DNA from: Pelomonas sp047654805
GTDB lineage: Bacteria; Pseudomonadota; Gammaproteobacteria; Burkholderiales; Burkholderiaceae_C
Reading direction: 5' to 3'
Assembly (NCBI RefSeq): GCF_047654805.1
Contig: NZ_JASGIV010000001.1
Location: 2,852,001 to 2,916,000, forward strand
DNA length: 64,000 bases
Part shown: positions 8,517 to 17,103 of the stretch, piece after piece
Layout of the letters: every line of letters begins with the position of its first letter
Numbering within the stretch: position 1 is the first letter of the stretch
The notes under the pieces: model-generated
What the model was told of the DNA's origin: nothing
The model's input: only the letters and a program-made list of their open reading frames with translations
Databases searched by the model: none
Position numbers and translations under genes: made by a program

Positions 8517-9728
8517 TCAGTTGGCCTTCGCAGGCTGGCTGCTGAGCCGAATTCGCCACAGGTCGTAGCGCTCGCTCCCGGCCTTCACTGCGCCAGCGAA
8601 ATGCCGATTGAGCTGACTGGCGGTGAGGACGAGGTAGCCGTCAGGCGTGATTGCCGGGGTGTCGGGCCAGAAGATCCCATCGTTCGTCGCGAGGACCGTC
8701 ATGGCGCGCGTCGACGGATCGAAGCGAACAATGCCGTTGCGGGTGACATCGGTGATGTAGAGCTGGCCCCGGGCGTCGGTGACTATGCCATCCGTGTTGC
8801 CGCCGACGTCGCCGATGGTGCGGACTTTGGAAGCAAGCGTCTTCTCGCTCGCCGCTGCGCTGCGGAGCACGTCGGTCGAGATCGAGAAGGCGTGGGTCCC
8901 TGTGGTGACGGTCCAGTACAGCGTGCGTGCATCCGGCGACAGCGCGATGCCGTTGATGCCCAGCGTCAGCGGATTGCCGCTCCACACTTCCTCTCCGTGA
9001 GAGACAACTTTCACCTGCGGCTCAGGCAGCACGGAGGGGTGACGGTTCAAGACGCGGCGGCTTGCGCCGGTCTCGAAATCCGCCACGATGATGCCAGCCT
9101 GATTGTTCGGTGCGCTGCGCAGGCCGCTGTCGGAGATATAGGCAATCTTGCGAGATTCGTCGACTGCGATGTCGTTGAGGAAGCTGCCCTTTCGGTCTGC
9201 CACCGCGTCCAGCGGGATGCGCTTGACGACACGACCGCTGCTCAGCTCATAGATGACGATCTTCTGCCCACCGACAGGTGCTTCGGCCTCGCCTGCGACA
9301 AAGCCCATGTCCAGGGCCCAAAGCCAACCGTTTCGGTGATCGACGTAGAAGCCCAGCACGTTGCGCAGGCTGGTTTCCGGCGATGCGACTACGGAATTGC
9401 CAGGCTCGGAAGGAAAGGCTGTGAGGCGAGCAGGACCATCGGCGCTTGTCGTGTCGAGGATGCTCAAGGTGGCCGGCGCATCGGCTGCGATCAATCGAGG
9501 CGTGCTCACGAAGGCGCGTCCCTTGGCATCGAAATGAATGCCGGCGATGGGTGCATTCGCGGAGTTAGCGAATGGCCTTTGTGCGGCAGTGTCCGTATTC
9601 CAGGTCACGCCGGCATAGCTGCGCCAGCGTTCGAGAGTCGCGTTCTCCGCGCTCCAGGCGGATTGAACCAGGGCGACAGCCATGGATGCGGCGACCAGCG
9701 CGCGCTTCGTCGTTCGGAAGGTGTTCAT
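8517..9728 (-). CDS. secreted yellow/MRJP-like beta-propeller protein
   Basis: The product is 403 aa. I take the ATG at 9728, giving a signal peptide (MNTFRTTKRALVAASMAVAL, cleavage after SAWSA). The mature part has propeller-type repeats with the landmarks FLNDIAVD, AYISDSG, NGIALSPDARTLYWT, NTDGIVTDARGQLYITD and WPDTPAITPDGYLVLTASQL. These match the yellow/major-royal-jelly family and the related SMP-30/gluconolactonase propellers. The enzymatic role is unknown; some relatives act as lactonases. It lies 39 bases upstream of the OYE gene and 36 bases downstream of an SDR, so it is probably co-transcribed. Confidence 0.8.
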   Translation of the reverse strand: MNTFRTTKRALVAASMAVALVQSAWSAENATLERWRSYAGVTWNTDTAAQRPFANSANAPIAGIHFDAKGRAFVSTPRLIAADAPATLSILDTTSADGPARLTAFPSEPGNSVVASPETSLRNVLGFYVDHRNGWLWALDMGFVAGEAEAPVGGQKIVIYELSSGRVVKRIPLDAVADRKGSFLNDIAVDESRKIAYISDSGLRSAPNNQAGIIVADFETGASRRVLNRHPSVLPEPQVKVVSHGEEVWSGNPLTLGINGIALSPDARTLYWTVTTGTHAFSISTDVLRSAAASEKTLASKVRTIGDVGGNTDGIVTDARGQLYITDVTRNGIVRFDPSTRAMTVLATNDGIFWPDTPAITPDGYLVLTASQLNRHFAGAVKAGSERYDLWRIRLSSQPAKAN

Positions 9729-9764
9729 GAGCTTCTTTGGGGGTGTGAGGTTGAACATCAGCGA

Positions 9765-10559
9765 TCAGAGAATTGAGCGGTAGCTACCGCCTTCAACACG
9801 CACGGCTGCGCCGTTGGATGCAGCGCCCAGAGGACTCGCGAGCAAAGCCACCATGGCGGCGATTTCGTCGGCCTCGATCATTCGGGCGATCAGCGAGCTG
9901 GACCGGTGCTCGGCAAAGAAGTGCGCCTCGATCTCCGCGTCACTCATGCCCGCCTGCGGTGCTGTCTGGCGCAGGAAATCGACGATCCCTTCCGAGCGGG
10001 TTGCTGCCGGCAGCACGCTGTTGACGGTCACTCGGGTGCCCTTGGTCAGCTCGGCAAGGCCGCGAGCCACAGCAAGTTGCGCAGACTTGCTGACGCCGTA
10101 ATGGATCATGTCCGGCGGCGTGAAGGCAGCGACTTCGCTGGAAACAAAGATGACGCGCCCCCAGTTGCACGACAGCATTCGCGGGAAATAGTGGCGGGAG
10201 AGCCGAACGCCGGACATCACGTTGACATCGAGCATCGCGGCCCAGTCCTCATCCGTGATGTCGGCGAAGGCCTTCGCTTCGTAGAAGCCGAGGTTGTTCA
10301 CCAGGATGTCGGTGTCGGGCAAAGTCGACACAAGCTGCGCAGCGCCGCCGGCCTGGGCAAGGTCGACGCAGATCCCACGCAGCAAAGCTTGTGGGGCGAC
10401 CGCACGGATGCTCGCCATCGCCAAGTCGAGCTTGTCCTGCGTTCGTCCGGTCATGGTGACAGCGACACCCTCTTCAGCGAGCGTGCGTGCGATGGCAAGT
10501 CCAATACCGGCGGTTGCGCCCGTGACCAGGGCTGACTTGCCTTGCAATTGAAGGTCCAT
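9765..10559 (-). CDS. short-chain dehydrogenase/reductase (SDR)
   Basis: The product is 264 aa. It carries TGATAGIG (about 14-21), NNLGFYE in place of the usual NNAG, and the catalytic Ser in FVSSEVA. It also has a YGVSK motif, in which Tyr and Lys are conserved. The NNLG variant is found in a known subset of SDRs. The start at 10559 is the only ATG that sets the Rossmann motif correctly. It is located between the DJ-1 family gene (85 bases) and the yellow/MRJP-like gene. The substrate is not predictable. Confidence 0.88.
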   Translation of the reverse strand: MDLQLQGKSALVTGATAGIGLAIARTLAEEGVAVTMTGRTQDKLDLAMASIRAVAPQALLRGICVDLAQAGGAAQLVSTLPDTDILVNNLGFYEAKAFADITDEDWAAMLDVNVMSGVRLSRHYFPRMLSCNWGRVIFVSSEVAAFTPPDMIHYGVSKSAQLAVARGLAELTKGTRVTVNSVLPAATRSEGIVDFLRQTAPQAGMSDAEIEAHFFAEHRSSSLIARMIEADEIAAMVALLASPLGAASNGAAVRVEGGSYRSIL

Positions 10560-10644
10560 AGATGGCTTTCGTGTGATGGCCCACCCACCGGGCGGTGGGC
10601 TGGCCAGTGTGACTTGGGGAGTTCGGAGCGGCGCTGAGCGCCTG

Positions 10645-11343
10645 TCAGGCCACGGTGAGCAGCTCGCGCACGGCCGCGCCGACGCCACCTGCCGACTGCG
10701 GGTTCTGGCCCGTCACGAGGCGCCCGTCGACAACGACGTTTGCGGTCCAGTCTGCGGCGGGCTGATGGAGTGCGCCGCGCTCGGTGAGCGTGCTGGCCAA
10801 CAGGAACGGCACCACCTTCCCGAGCTTGACGGCGTGCTCTTCGCTGTCGGTGAATGCGGCGATCTTCTTGCCTGCGACGAGCGGCGTGCCGTCGCTGAGT
10901 GTCGCGTTCACGAGTGCCGCGGGACCGTGGCACACGGCTGAGACGACGCCACCGGCTTCGTAGATCGAGCGGATGGTCTTGGGGACGGCTTCATCGAAGG
11001 GGAAGTCCCACATCGCGCCGTGGCCGCCGGCGAAGAAGATGGCCGAGTAGTTCGTCGGCTCGACGTCTGCCAGGCGCTTGGTATGGGCGACCTTGGCCCG
11101 AAACGCCGCGTCGTTCCAGTAACGAGCATTGATGGCGTCGTTGAGATCCAGCCCATCGACGGGCGGCTCACCGCCCTGGATGGACGCGAATTCGACCGGC
11201 AGTTGGGCCTTGTCCAGCTCTGCCAGCGGGTGGGTGACTTCGCCGAGGTAGTAGCCGGTGGGCTCACCGGTGCTTCCTTTGACGCCGTGGCTCGTGAGCA
11301 CAAACAGCACGGGCTTGATCGGAGTGGGCTTTGCGGTGGTCAT
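10645..11343 (-). CDS. DJ-1/PfpI superfamily protein, Hsp31/glyoxalase III-like
   Basis: The product is 232 aa, cytoplasmic. The nucleophile-elbow motif SAVCHGPAAL carries the reactive Cys. Upstream features GGHGAMWDFPFDEAV and TSHGVKG fit the class I glutamine-amidotransferase-like family that includes Hsp31 and glutathione-independent glyoxalase III. Such proteins detoxify methylglyoxal or repair glycated proteins. It is the promoter-proximal gene of the block 7377-11343 and is divergent from the LysR gene (100-bp AT-rich spacer). It was therefore probably a target of that regulator before the IS insertion. Confidence 0.88.
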   Translation of the reverse strand: MTTAKPTPIKPVLFVLTSHGVKGSTGEPTGYYLGEVTHPLAELDKAQLPVEFASIQGGEPPVDGLDLNDAINARYWNDAAFRAKVAHTKRLADVEPTNYSAIFFAGGHGAMWDFPFDEAVPKTIRSIYEAGGVVSAVCHGPAALVNATLSDGTPLVAGKKIAAFTDSEEHAVKLGKVVPFLLASTLTERGALHQPAADWTANVVVDGRLVTGQNPQSAGGVGAAVRELLTVA

Positions 11344-11443
11344 CTGGCGGCTCTCGCTTGAAGTTCAGTGCCTCCACTCTATTAATGCCTTATAAGGAGA
11401 TAAACTTGCTGTCAAGAAAATGATTAGTTCTCTAGAGGATTAA
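11344..11443. promoter_or_regulatory. divergent promoter region with palindromes between the DJ-1 and LysR genes
   Basis: The 100-bp spacer is clearly more AT-rich than the genes around it. It contains the palindrome CCTTATAAGG at 11388-11397 and a second one, CTCTAGAG, at 11430-11437, just before the LysR ATG. LysR regulators bind sites with a T-N11-A core in such divergent spacers, but the exact operator is not fixed by sequence alone. Confidence 0.45.
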
Positions 11444-11840
11444 ATGGCGCGCAACTTTGAATATCTGGGCGACGTCGAGGTCTTCCTGGCCGTGATGGAG
11501 CATGGGTCGTTCTCTGCGGCCGCGGCGGCGCTGGCGACGACGGCGTCAGTGCTTAGTCGAGCGGTGGCACGTTTGGAGGCGCGGCTTGGGCAGCAGCTGA
11601 TGCGCCGGACGACTCGGCGCATTGGTCTGACAGAGGCCGGGCGGCGCTATCTGGACCAAGCGCGGGGCGCTTTCGAGCTCCTGAAGGATGCGGAGCAAGA
11701 GGCCCAGTCTCGAAGCGCGGCTCTGAGCGGCCGCGTGCGCATCAGCGCACCGACGACGTTTGGCCACTTCCGCATACCGGCGTTGCTGAGGCCCTTCCTG
11801 CTGCAGCACCCACAGGTACGCCTGGAGCTGAACATCACTA

Positions 11841-12663
11841 GGGCCTGTTAACACAAACGCAATCCGTCAGCGATCAGAGCGAAGCTGATGAAGGCGGTGA
11901 ACATGATGTCGAGCTTCTCGAAGCGGGAGAAGATTCGGCGATAGCCCTTGAGGCGGCGGAACAGGCGCTCGACTTCATTGCGGCGCTTGTACATCTCGCG
12001 GTCGTACTCCCAGGGCTCGATGCGCGTGCTCAGGGGCGGCACGACAGGGATGAACCCCAGGTCGAGTGCGAGCTGCCGAGTTTCGTTGCCCTCGTAGGCG
12101 CGATCCATCAACAGATGCAAAGGCCGATTGGGCGCACCGAGCCGCTTCAGCAGAGCTCGCCCCTCGGGAGCATCGTGCGCCTGCCCTGGTGACAGCGAGA
12201 AGGTTATGGCCGTGCGCGCGTCCGCCGCGACGAGATGGATTTTGGTGTTCCACCCACCACGGGATTTGCCGATAGCTTGCGGACCGTTTTTTTTGGCGCG
12301 CCGGTGCCATCGGGGTGCACCTTGACGCTGGTGCTGTCCAGCGACACCGCTTCAATCTTGATCTGCACGATCTGCGCCTGCTGCAATTGCTCGAAGGTCC
12401 GGTCCAAAACGCCCGACTTTGCCCAGCGGCTCATGCGCGTGTAGATCGTATGCCAGTTGCCGAAGCGCTTGGGCAAGCCGCGCCATTTGCAGCCGTGCTC
12501 AGCAACGTAAAGGATGGCATTCAACACCTGCAGATTCGACAGGCTGACGTTGCCGCGTTGCAGCGGCAAGCAGTGCTCGATCTGCGCGAATTGGGCTGCT
12601 GTGATCTCCATGCACTCACTGTCGCAGCCCAATTGCTTTGGTGCAATTAGTGTTAACAGGCCC
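11841..12663 (-). mobile_element. IS5-family insertion sequence, IS427-like, 823 bp
   Basis: The ends are matching inverted repeats beginning GGGCCTGTTAACAC on each strand. The flanking dinucleotide TA is duplicated (11839-11840 and 12664-12665), as in the IS427 subgroup. One transposase is encoded in two overlapping frames on the minus strand. The transposase stop lies inside the left terminal repeat. The element interrupts the LysR gene and is structurally complete, so it may be active. Confidence 0.93.
11848..12611 (-). CDS. IS5-family transposase, made by -1 frameshift from two overlapping frames
   Basis: The upstream frame starts at the ATG at 12611 and has the IS5 N-terminal domain (HGCKWRGLPKRFGNWHTIY) and the first catalytic Asp in VSLDSTSVKVH. 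It stops at 12204. The second frame continues the family sequence as KNGPQAIGKSRGGWNTKIH, with the second Asp in LLMDRAYEG and the Glu in RRNEVERLFRRLKG, ending at 11848. The frames meet at a run of eight A on the coding strand (12287-12294). A -1 slip there joins them without loss, as known for IS427-type elements. The DDE triad is intact. Confidence 0.88.
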
Positions 12664-13208
12664 TAATCGGAATGTCGATCTGGTGGCAGAGGGGTTCGAT
12701 ATGGCCATCCGCCTCGGCCAATTGCCCGACAGCGGACTTGTCGCGCGGAAGCTGGAGGATGCCGAACTTCGGCTCGTCGCTTCGCCTGACTATCTCAAAC
12801 GCGCCGGGACCCCGCAGACCCTTGACGATTTGAGTAGGCATGTCTGCCTACCCTTTGTTCTCCCGCGCACGGGCAAGCATGGGCTCTGGTCGTTCCGCTC
12901 AGGCGGGGAGGACATCGAATGGCAGCCGAGCTCAGTCCTTGAGGTTTCGGATGACGTCCTTGGAACGGTCTCATTGGCTGAGCAGGGAATTGGCATCTGC
13001 CAAACCTATGACTTCATCGTGCATGAGCACCTGAATCGAGGAAGTCTGGTCGAACTCCTGCCTCAACTGGGTGGGCGCACAAGGCCGTTCTCGCTTGTGT
13101 ACGCCCCTCATCGGCATCAGTCTGCAGCGGCACGTGTCCTGGTTGAAGCGCTTGTCAGCTCCGCATGAGAGGGGGCGAACACGCCGCACTTCTGGCGCGT
13201 GTCGATGG

Positions 13209-13436
13209 CTATGAGACTTGCGTCACTTGGACGGCGCAGAGGGCGTTCGCCGCAAAAATCCACTCGACAAGTTTGCGTTTGTCGTCGTCCGTTGACGAAC
13301 TGACAAGACACCTTCCGAGGGTGTCGCCGTACACGCCAGCTTGCGAGACGGATGGAATGGCCAGGGCTGCGAGCAAGACGCAGATTGCGGTGGAACGTGT
13401 CGACACAGATGATTCCTGCCTGATTGGATGGCCCAT
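13209..13436 (-). pseudogene. truncated small secreted protein
   Basis: The frame gives 75 aa with a signal peptide (hydrophobic ICVLLAALAIP, cleavage near SQA-GV) followed by YGDTLGRCLVSSSTDDDKRKLVEWIFAA. That start resembles a family of proteobacterial secreted proteins of roughly twice this length. Family likeness ends abruptly at AAN, and the last dozen residues look random, so the 3' half appears lost by deletion or frameshift. The flanking stretch 13437-13675 shows no gene. The function of the family is unknown to me. Confidence 0.45.
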
Positions 13437-13675
13437 GCGCTATCCCAGCCGAAGGGAAAACGCCTGAGCTGTGGCTTGGCGAGCATAACCAGCCCAAACA
13501 CCGCCGGCAGTAGGCTCGCAAGCACGTGGCGGCTCAATCCAGACAACGGCGGAACCAGCCGTAGACATGCGGACTGCTCCGCCCGGCGGCACGGCAGCGT
13601 GGCCCCAAGAGGCACGCGAGCACGAGGTCGGTACGGCGGCGAATCTGGCACAGGGGCAGGCGTCGCGCCTGCGGA

Positions 13676-13885
13676 TCAGCAACCGCCCTTGACACCCAGC
13701 TTGCGCAGGATGATCTCCAGAGGGCACCAACGTGTGATGGCGCTCTGTAGCAGGTTCGCGCCCACGAAGGCCGTGAACGCCAGCCACCAAGTGCTGACGA
13801 AGACGGGGCTGCCAGGCACGCCCAACAGCAGGGAAACCAGGATGAAACTGCCTGCGAACAGACGGACGACTTGCCAGGAACTCAT
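13676..13885 (-). CDS. DUF2892 (YgaP-like) inner-membrane protein
   Basis: The product is 69 aa with two predicted membrane helices, about residues 7-27 and 31-50, and ends WCPLEIILRKLGVKGGC. This matches the small DUF2892 domain, which also forms the membrane half of the rhodanese YgaP. Its ATG overlaps the stop of the RND pump gene (ATGA), so it is coupled to the efflux operon. DUF2892 is often found with sulfur- or metal-responsive ArsR operons, which fits this neighbourhood. Its exact role is not known. Confidence 0.85.
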   Translation of the reverse strand: MSSWQVVRLFAGSFILVSLLLGVPGSPVFVSTWWLAFTAFVGANLLQSAITRWCPLEIILRKLGVKGGC

Positions 13886-16800
13886 GGTGCACTCCTTGCT
13901 TCGGATGGCGTGGATGAGGGAGGCTGGTGGCGATACGCCACGAAGTACAGCAGGGGAATGACGACCAATGTCAGCAACGTGCTGACCAGGATGCCGAAGA
14001 TCAGTGAGATGGCCAGTCCGTTGAAGATCGGGTCGTCAAGGATGAAGAAGGCCCCCAGCATGGCGGCCAGGCCCGTGAGCACGATCGGTTGGGCACGCGT
14101 GGCGGCGGAGTGCACCACGGCTTGCTTCAGCGGCCGGCCTTGCGAGATCTCCAGCCGGATGAAGTCCACCAGCAAGATTGAATTGCGCACGATGATGCCG
14201 GCCAGCGCGATCATCCCGATCATGCTGGTGGCGGTGAACTGCGCCCCCAGCAGCGCGTGCCCTGGCATCACCCCCACCAGCGTCAGTGGGATCGGCGCCA
14301 TGATGATGAGCGGCGTGAGGTACGAACCGAACTGCGCGACGACCAACAAGTAGATCAGCACCAGTCCAACCGCGTAGGCGGCGCCCATGTCGCGGAAGGT
14401 CTCATAGGTCACCTGCCATTCGCCGTCCCACTTCAGCGTGTATTCGCGCCAGCCATCGCTGGGCGGCTGGATGAAGGCTTCCTGCAGCGTGCCGCCGCCG
14501 GGCGTGGCCAGGCGCATGAGCTCTGCGCGCATCTTGAACATGCCGTACAGCGGGCTATCCAGCGCGCCGGCCATGTCACCAACGACGAAGTGCACCGGCA
14601 GCCCATCCTTGTGATGAATCGGCTGCTCGCGCAGGCCATCACTCACCGTGACCAACTCCCGCAGCGGCACCAGTACGCCGGCAGCGCTTCGCACACCCAG
14701 TTGCAGCAATGCACCCAGGTCGCCGTGCCGCTCCGCTGGCAGTTGCAGCCAGGCGCTGGCCGGATACTTGCTGCCATCGTGCAGCCAGGTGGTGGCCTCC
14801 CCGCCCAAGCCAGCGGCCAGTGTGGCCACGATAGCCGACTGCGGTACGCCGAGCAGTGCGGCCTTGCTGCGGTCCACGCGCAGCAGCTTCTTGGGTGCGG
14901 TGGCAATGCCGGAATCATCCACATCGACGACGCCGGGCGTGCGCTCAAACACGCGCCGCACATCGGCGGCCACCTGGCGACGGCCGTCGGCGTCCGGGCC
15001 GTAGATCTCTGCCACCAGCGGCGCCAGCACCGGTGGCCCCGGCGGCACTTCCACCACCTTCACATTGGCGCCGTGACGGCGGCCAATCTCCTGCAGCGCC
15101 GGCCGCAGCCGCGTAGCGATGGCGTGGCTCTGCGCGCTGCGGCGGTGCTTGTCCACCAAGTTGACCTGAAGGTCGCCCACCTCGCCTCCGGCGCGCAGGT
15201 AGTACTGCCGCACCAGGCCGTTGAAGTTGATCGGCGCAGCCGTGCCGGCATAGGCTTGGTAGTCGATCACTTCGGGCTGCTGGGCCACGTAGGCACCCAG
15301 CTCGCGCAGTACGGCGGCCGTGCGCTCAAGCGGCGTGCCGGCAGGCATGTCAACGATGACCTGGAACTCCGACTTGTTGTCGAAAGGCAGCATCTTCAGC
15401 ACCACGAGGCCGATGGCCGGCAGCGCCAACGACAGGGCGATAAGCCCAGCCACGCCGGCCGCCAGCCAGCGGCGATGGCGATCCCCGGTGGCATCGTCCA
15501 GCAGTGGCCGGAACACGCGCTCGAACAGCGGTCCCAGCTTCGCACCCAGGCCGTACCCTACCTTGGCTGCGTGGCCCGTACGCTTGAGCCACAACCGCGC
15601 CAGCCAGGGCGTGACGATGAACGCAATGGCCAGCGACAGCAGCATGCCCATGCTGGCATTGATGGGGATGGGACTCATGTAGGGGCCCATCAGGCCCGAG
15701 ACGAAGGCCATGGGCAGCAACGCCGCGCTGACGGTCAGCGTGGCCAGGATGGTGGGTCCACCCACCTCGTCGACCGCACCAGGAATGAGCTCGCGCAGCG
15801 ACTTGCTCGGATGGAGCGCCATGTGACGATGGATGTTCTCGACGACGACGATGGCGTCATCCACCAGGATGCCGATGGAGAAGATCAACGCGAACAGTGA
15901 CACACGGTTCAGCGTAAAGCCCCAGGCCCAAGACGCGAACAGCGTGACGGTCAGCGTCAAGACGACCGCACTGCCGACGATGGCTGCCTCGCGCCGGCCC
16001 AACGCCAGAAACACCAGCGCCACGACGGAGGCCGTCGCAAACGCCAGCTTCTGGATCAGCTTCATCGCCTTGTCATTGGCAGTGGCACCGTAGTTGCGCG
16101 TCTCGGTCACGTCAACGCCTTGCGGAATCAGCGTATTGCGCAGTTCTCCTACGCGGCGTAGCACCGCATCGGCCACTTCGATGGCGTTCTCGCCGGGTTT
16201 CTTCGTGATGGCGATGGTGACGGCCGCCTGCTCGGTGGCATTTGTGCCAGCCGTGCCGTACCACACGTAGCGCTGCGCGGGCAGCGGGCCATCCACGACC
16301 TGGGCCACGTCGCCCAGGAACACCGGGCGTGCGTTTCGGACCCCGACCACCAGTTGCGCCAGCTCGCGGGCGTCATTCAGAAACGGACCGGCCTCCACGT
16401 CAATGGCGCGGTCGCCCTGGAGCAGTTGGCCGGCCGACGCGCCAGCATTGGTCGACTGCAGTGCTTGCCGCAGCTCCGCCACGCCGATGCCTGCCACGGC
16501 CAGGCGCGCAGGATCCAGCTCCACGCGGATGGCACGTCCCGGTCCGCCGAGCGTGGCCACCTCTCGCGTGCCCGGCACACGCTTGAGGTCCGCCTCCAAG
16601 CTGTGGGCGATGCGCTCCAAATCAAAGGCACCGATCTGTAGGTCCTGCGCGTGCAGCGCCAGCGTCACGATGGGCACATCGTCAATGCCCTTGGGCTTGA
16701 TCAACGGTGCGGCCACGCCCAGATTGGTGGGCAGCCAGTCCGCGTTCGCGCGCACCGTGTCGTGCAGCCGCACCAATGCCTCTGTGCGCGGAACCCCCAC

Positions 16801-17103
16801 CTTGAACTGCACCGTCAAAACCGCCACCCCGGGGCGGGACACGCTCATCACGTGCTCCACGCCGGCCATCTGCGACAGCACCTGCTCCGCGGGCGTGGCC
16901 ACCATCTGCTCCACATCCCGAACGCTGGCACCGGGAAAGCCCACGATGACGTTGGCCATCGTGACGTTGATCTGCGGCTCCTCTTCGCGCGGCGTCACGA
17001 GCACGGCGAACGCGCCAAGCAGCAGTGCAACCAAGGCCAGCAGCGGCGTGATCTGCGCCGACTGGAAGAAGCGGGCTATGCGGCCTGAGATGCCGAGCTC
17101 CAT
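13882..17103 (-). CDS. RND-family efflux pump, inner-membrane subunit (AcrB-like)
   Basis: The product is 1073 aa, the normal RND length. It shows TM1 near 15-35, a large periplasmic loop, the TM4 proton-relay pair in FSIGILVDDAIVVVENIHRH, the second periplasmic loop, and the mirrored C-terminal helices (MIALAGIIVRNSILLVDFI). The DD pair marks a hydrophobic/amphiphilic exporter rather than a heavy-metal CusA type. The ATG at 17103 overlaps the adaptor stop by one base (TGATG). No outer-membrane channel gene is nearby, so a channel encoded elsewhere must be used. Expression is probably controlled by the divergent ArsR gene. Confidence 0.95.
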   Translation of the reverse strand: MELGISGRIARFFQSAQITPLLALVALLLGAFAVLVTPREEEPQINVTMANVIVGFPGASVRDVEQMVATPAEQVLSQMAGVEHVMSVSRPGVAVLTVQFKVGVPRTEALVRLHDTVRANADWLPTNLGVAAPLIKPKGIDDVPIVTLALHAQDLQIGAFDLERIAHSLEADLKRVPGTREVATLGGPGRAIRVELDPARLAVAGIGVAELRQALQSTNAGASAGQLLQGDRAIDVEAGPFLNDARELAQLVVGVRNARPVFLGDVAQVVDGPLPAQRYVWYGTAGTNATEQAAVTIAITKKPGENAIEVADAVLRRVGELRNTLIPQGVDVTETRNYGATANDKAMKLIQKLAFATASVVALVFLALGRREAAIVGSAVVLTLTVTLFASWAWGFTLNRVSLFALIFSIGILVDDAIVVVENIHRHMALHPSKSLRELIPGAVDEVGGPTILATLTVSAALLPMAFVSGLMGPYMSPIPINASMGMLLSLAIAFIVTPWLARLWLKRTGHAAKVGYGLGAKLGPLFERVFRPLLDDATGDRHRRWLAAGVAGLIALSLALPAIGLVVLKMLPFDNKSEFQVIVDMPAGTPLERTAAVLRELGAYVAQQPEVIDYQAYAGTAAPINFNGLVRQYYLRAGGEVGDLQVNLVDKHRRSAQSHAIATRLRPALQEIGRRHGANVKVVEVPPGPPVLAPLVAEIYGPDADGRRQVAADVRRVFERTPGVVDVDDSGIATAPKKLLRVDRSKAALLGVPQSAIVATLAAGLGGEATTWLHDGSKYPASAWLQLPAERHGDLGALLQLGVRSAAGVLVPLRELVTVSDGLREQPIHHKDGLPVHFVVGDMAGALDSPLYGMFKMRAELMRLATPGGGTLQEAFIQPPSDGWREYTLKWDGEWQVTYETFRDMGAAYAVGLVLIYLLVVAQFGSYLTPLIIMAPIPLTLVGVMPGHALLGAQFTATSMIGMIALAGIIVRNSILLVDFIRLEISQGRPLKQAVVHSAATRAQPIVLTGLAAMLGAFFILDDPIFNGLAISLIFGILVSTLLTLVVIPLLYFVAYRHQPPSSTPSEARSAP

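Larger units (their letters stand above)
11444..13168 (+). pseudogene. LysR-family regulator disrupted by an insertion sequence
   Basis: The first 132 codons encode the winged HTH (FLAVMEHGSFSAAAAAL, then SRAVARLEARLGQQLMRRTTRR) and the linker. The remainder (12666-13168) encodes the effector domain, with ending VEALVSSA. Removing the 823-bp IS and one copy of the TA duplication joins AACATCAC-TA-ATCGG in frame. This restores an uninterrupted 299-aa protein, the normal LysR length. The 5' part now ends with three foreign residues and a stop just inside the element. No other lesion is visible, so the insertion looks recent. The likely former target is the divergent redox gene block. Confidence 0.93.

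Noticed and set aside
11975..12355. 126-aa minus-strand frame inside the IS as a separate gene
   Set aside because: It is an out-of-frame reading of the transposase; the family sequence is carried by the two frames joined at the A8 run.
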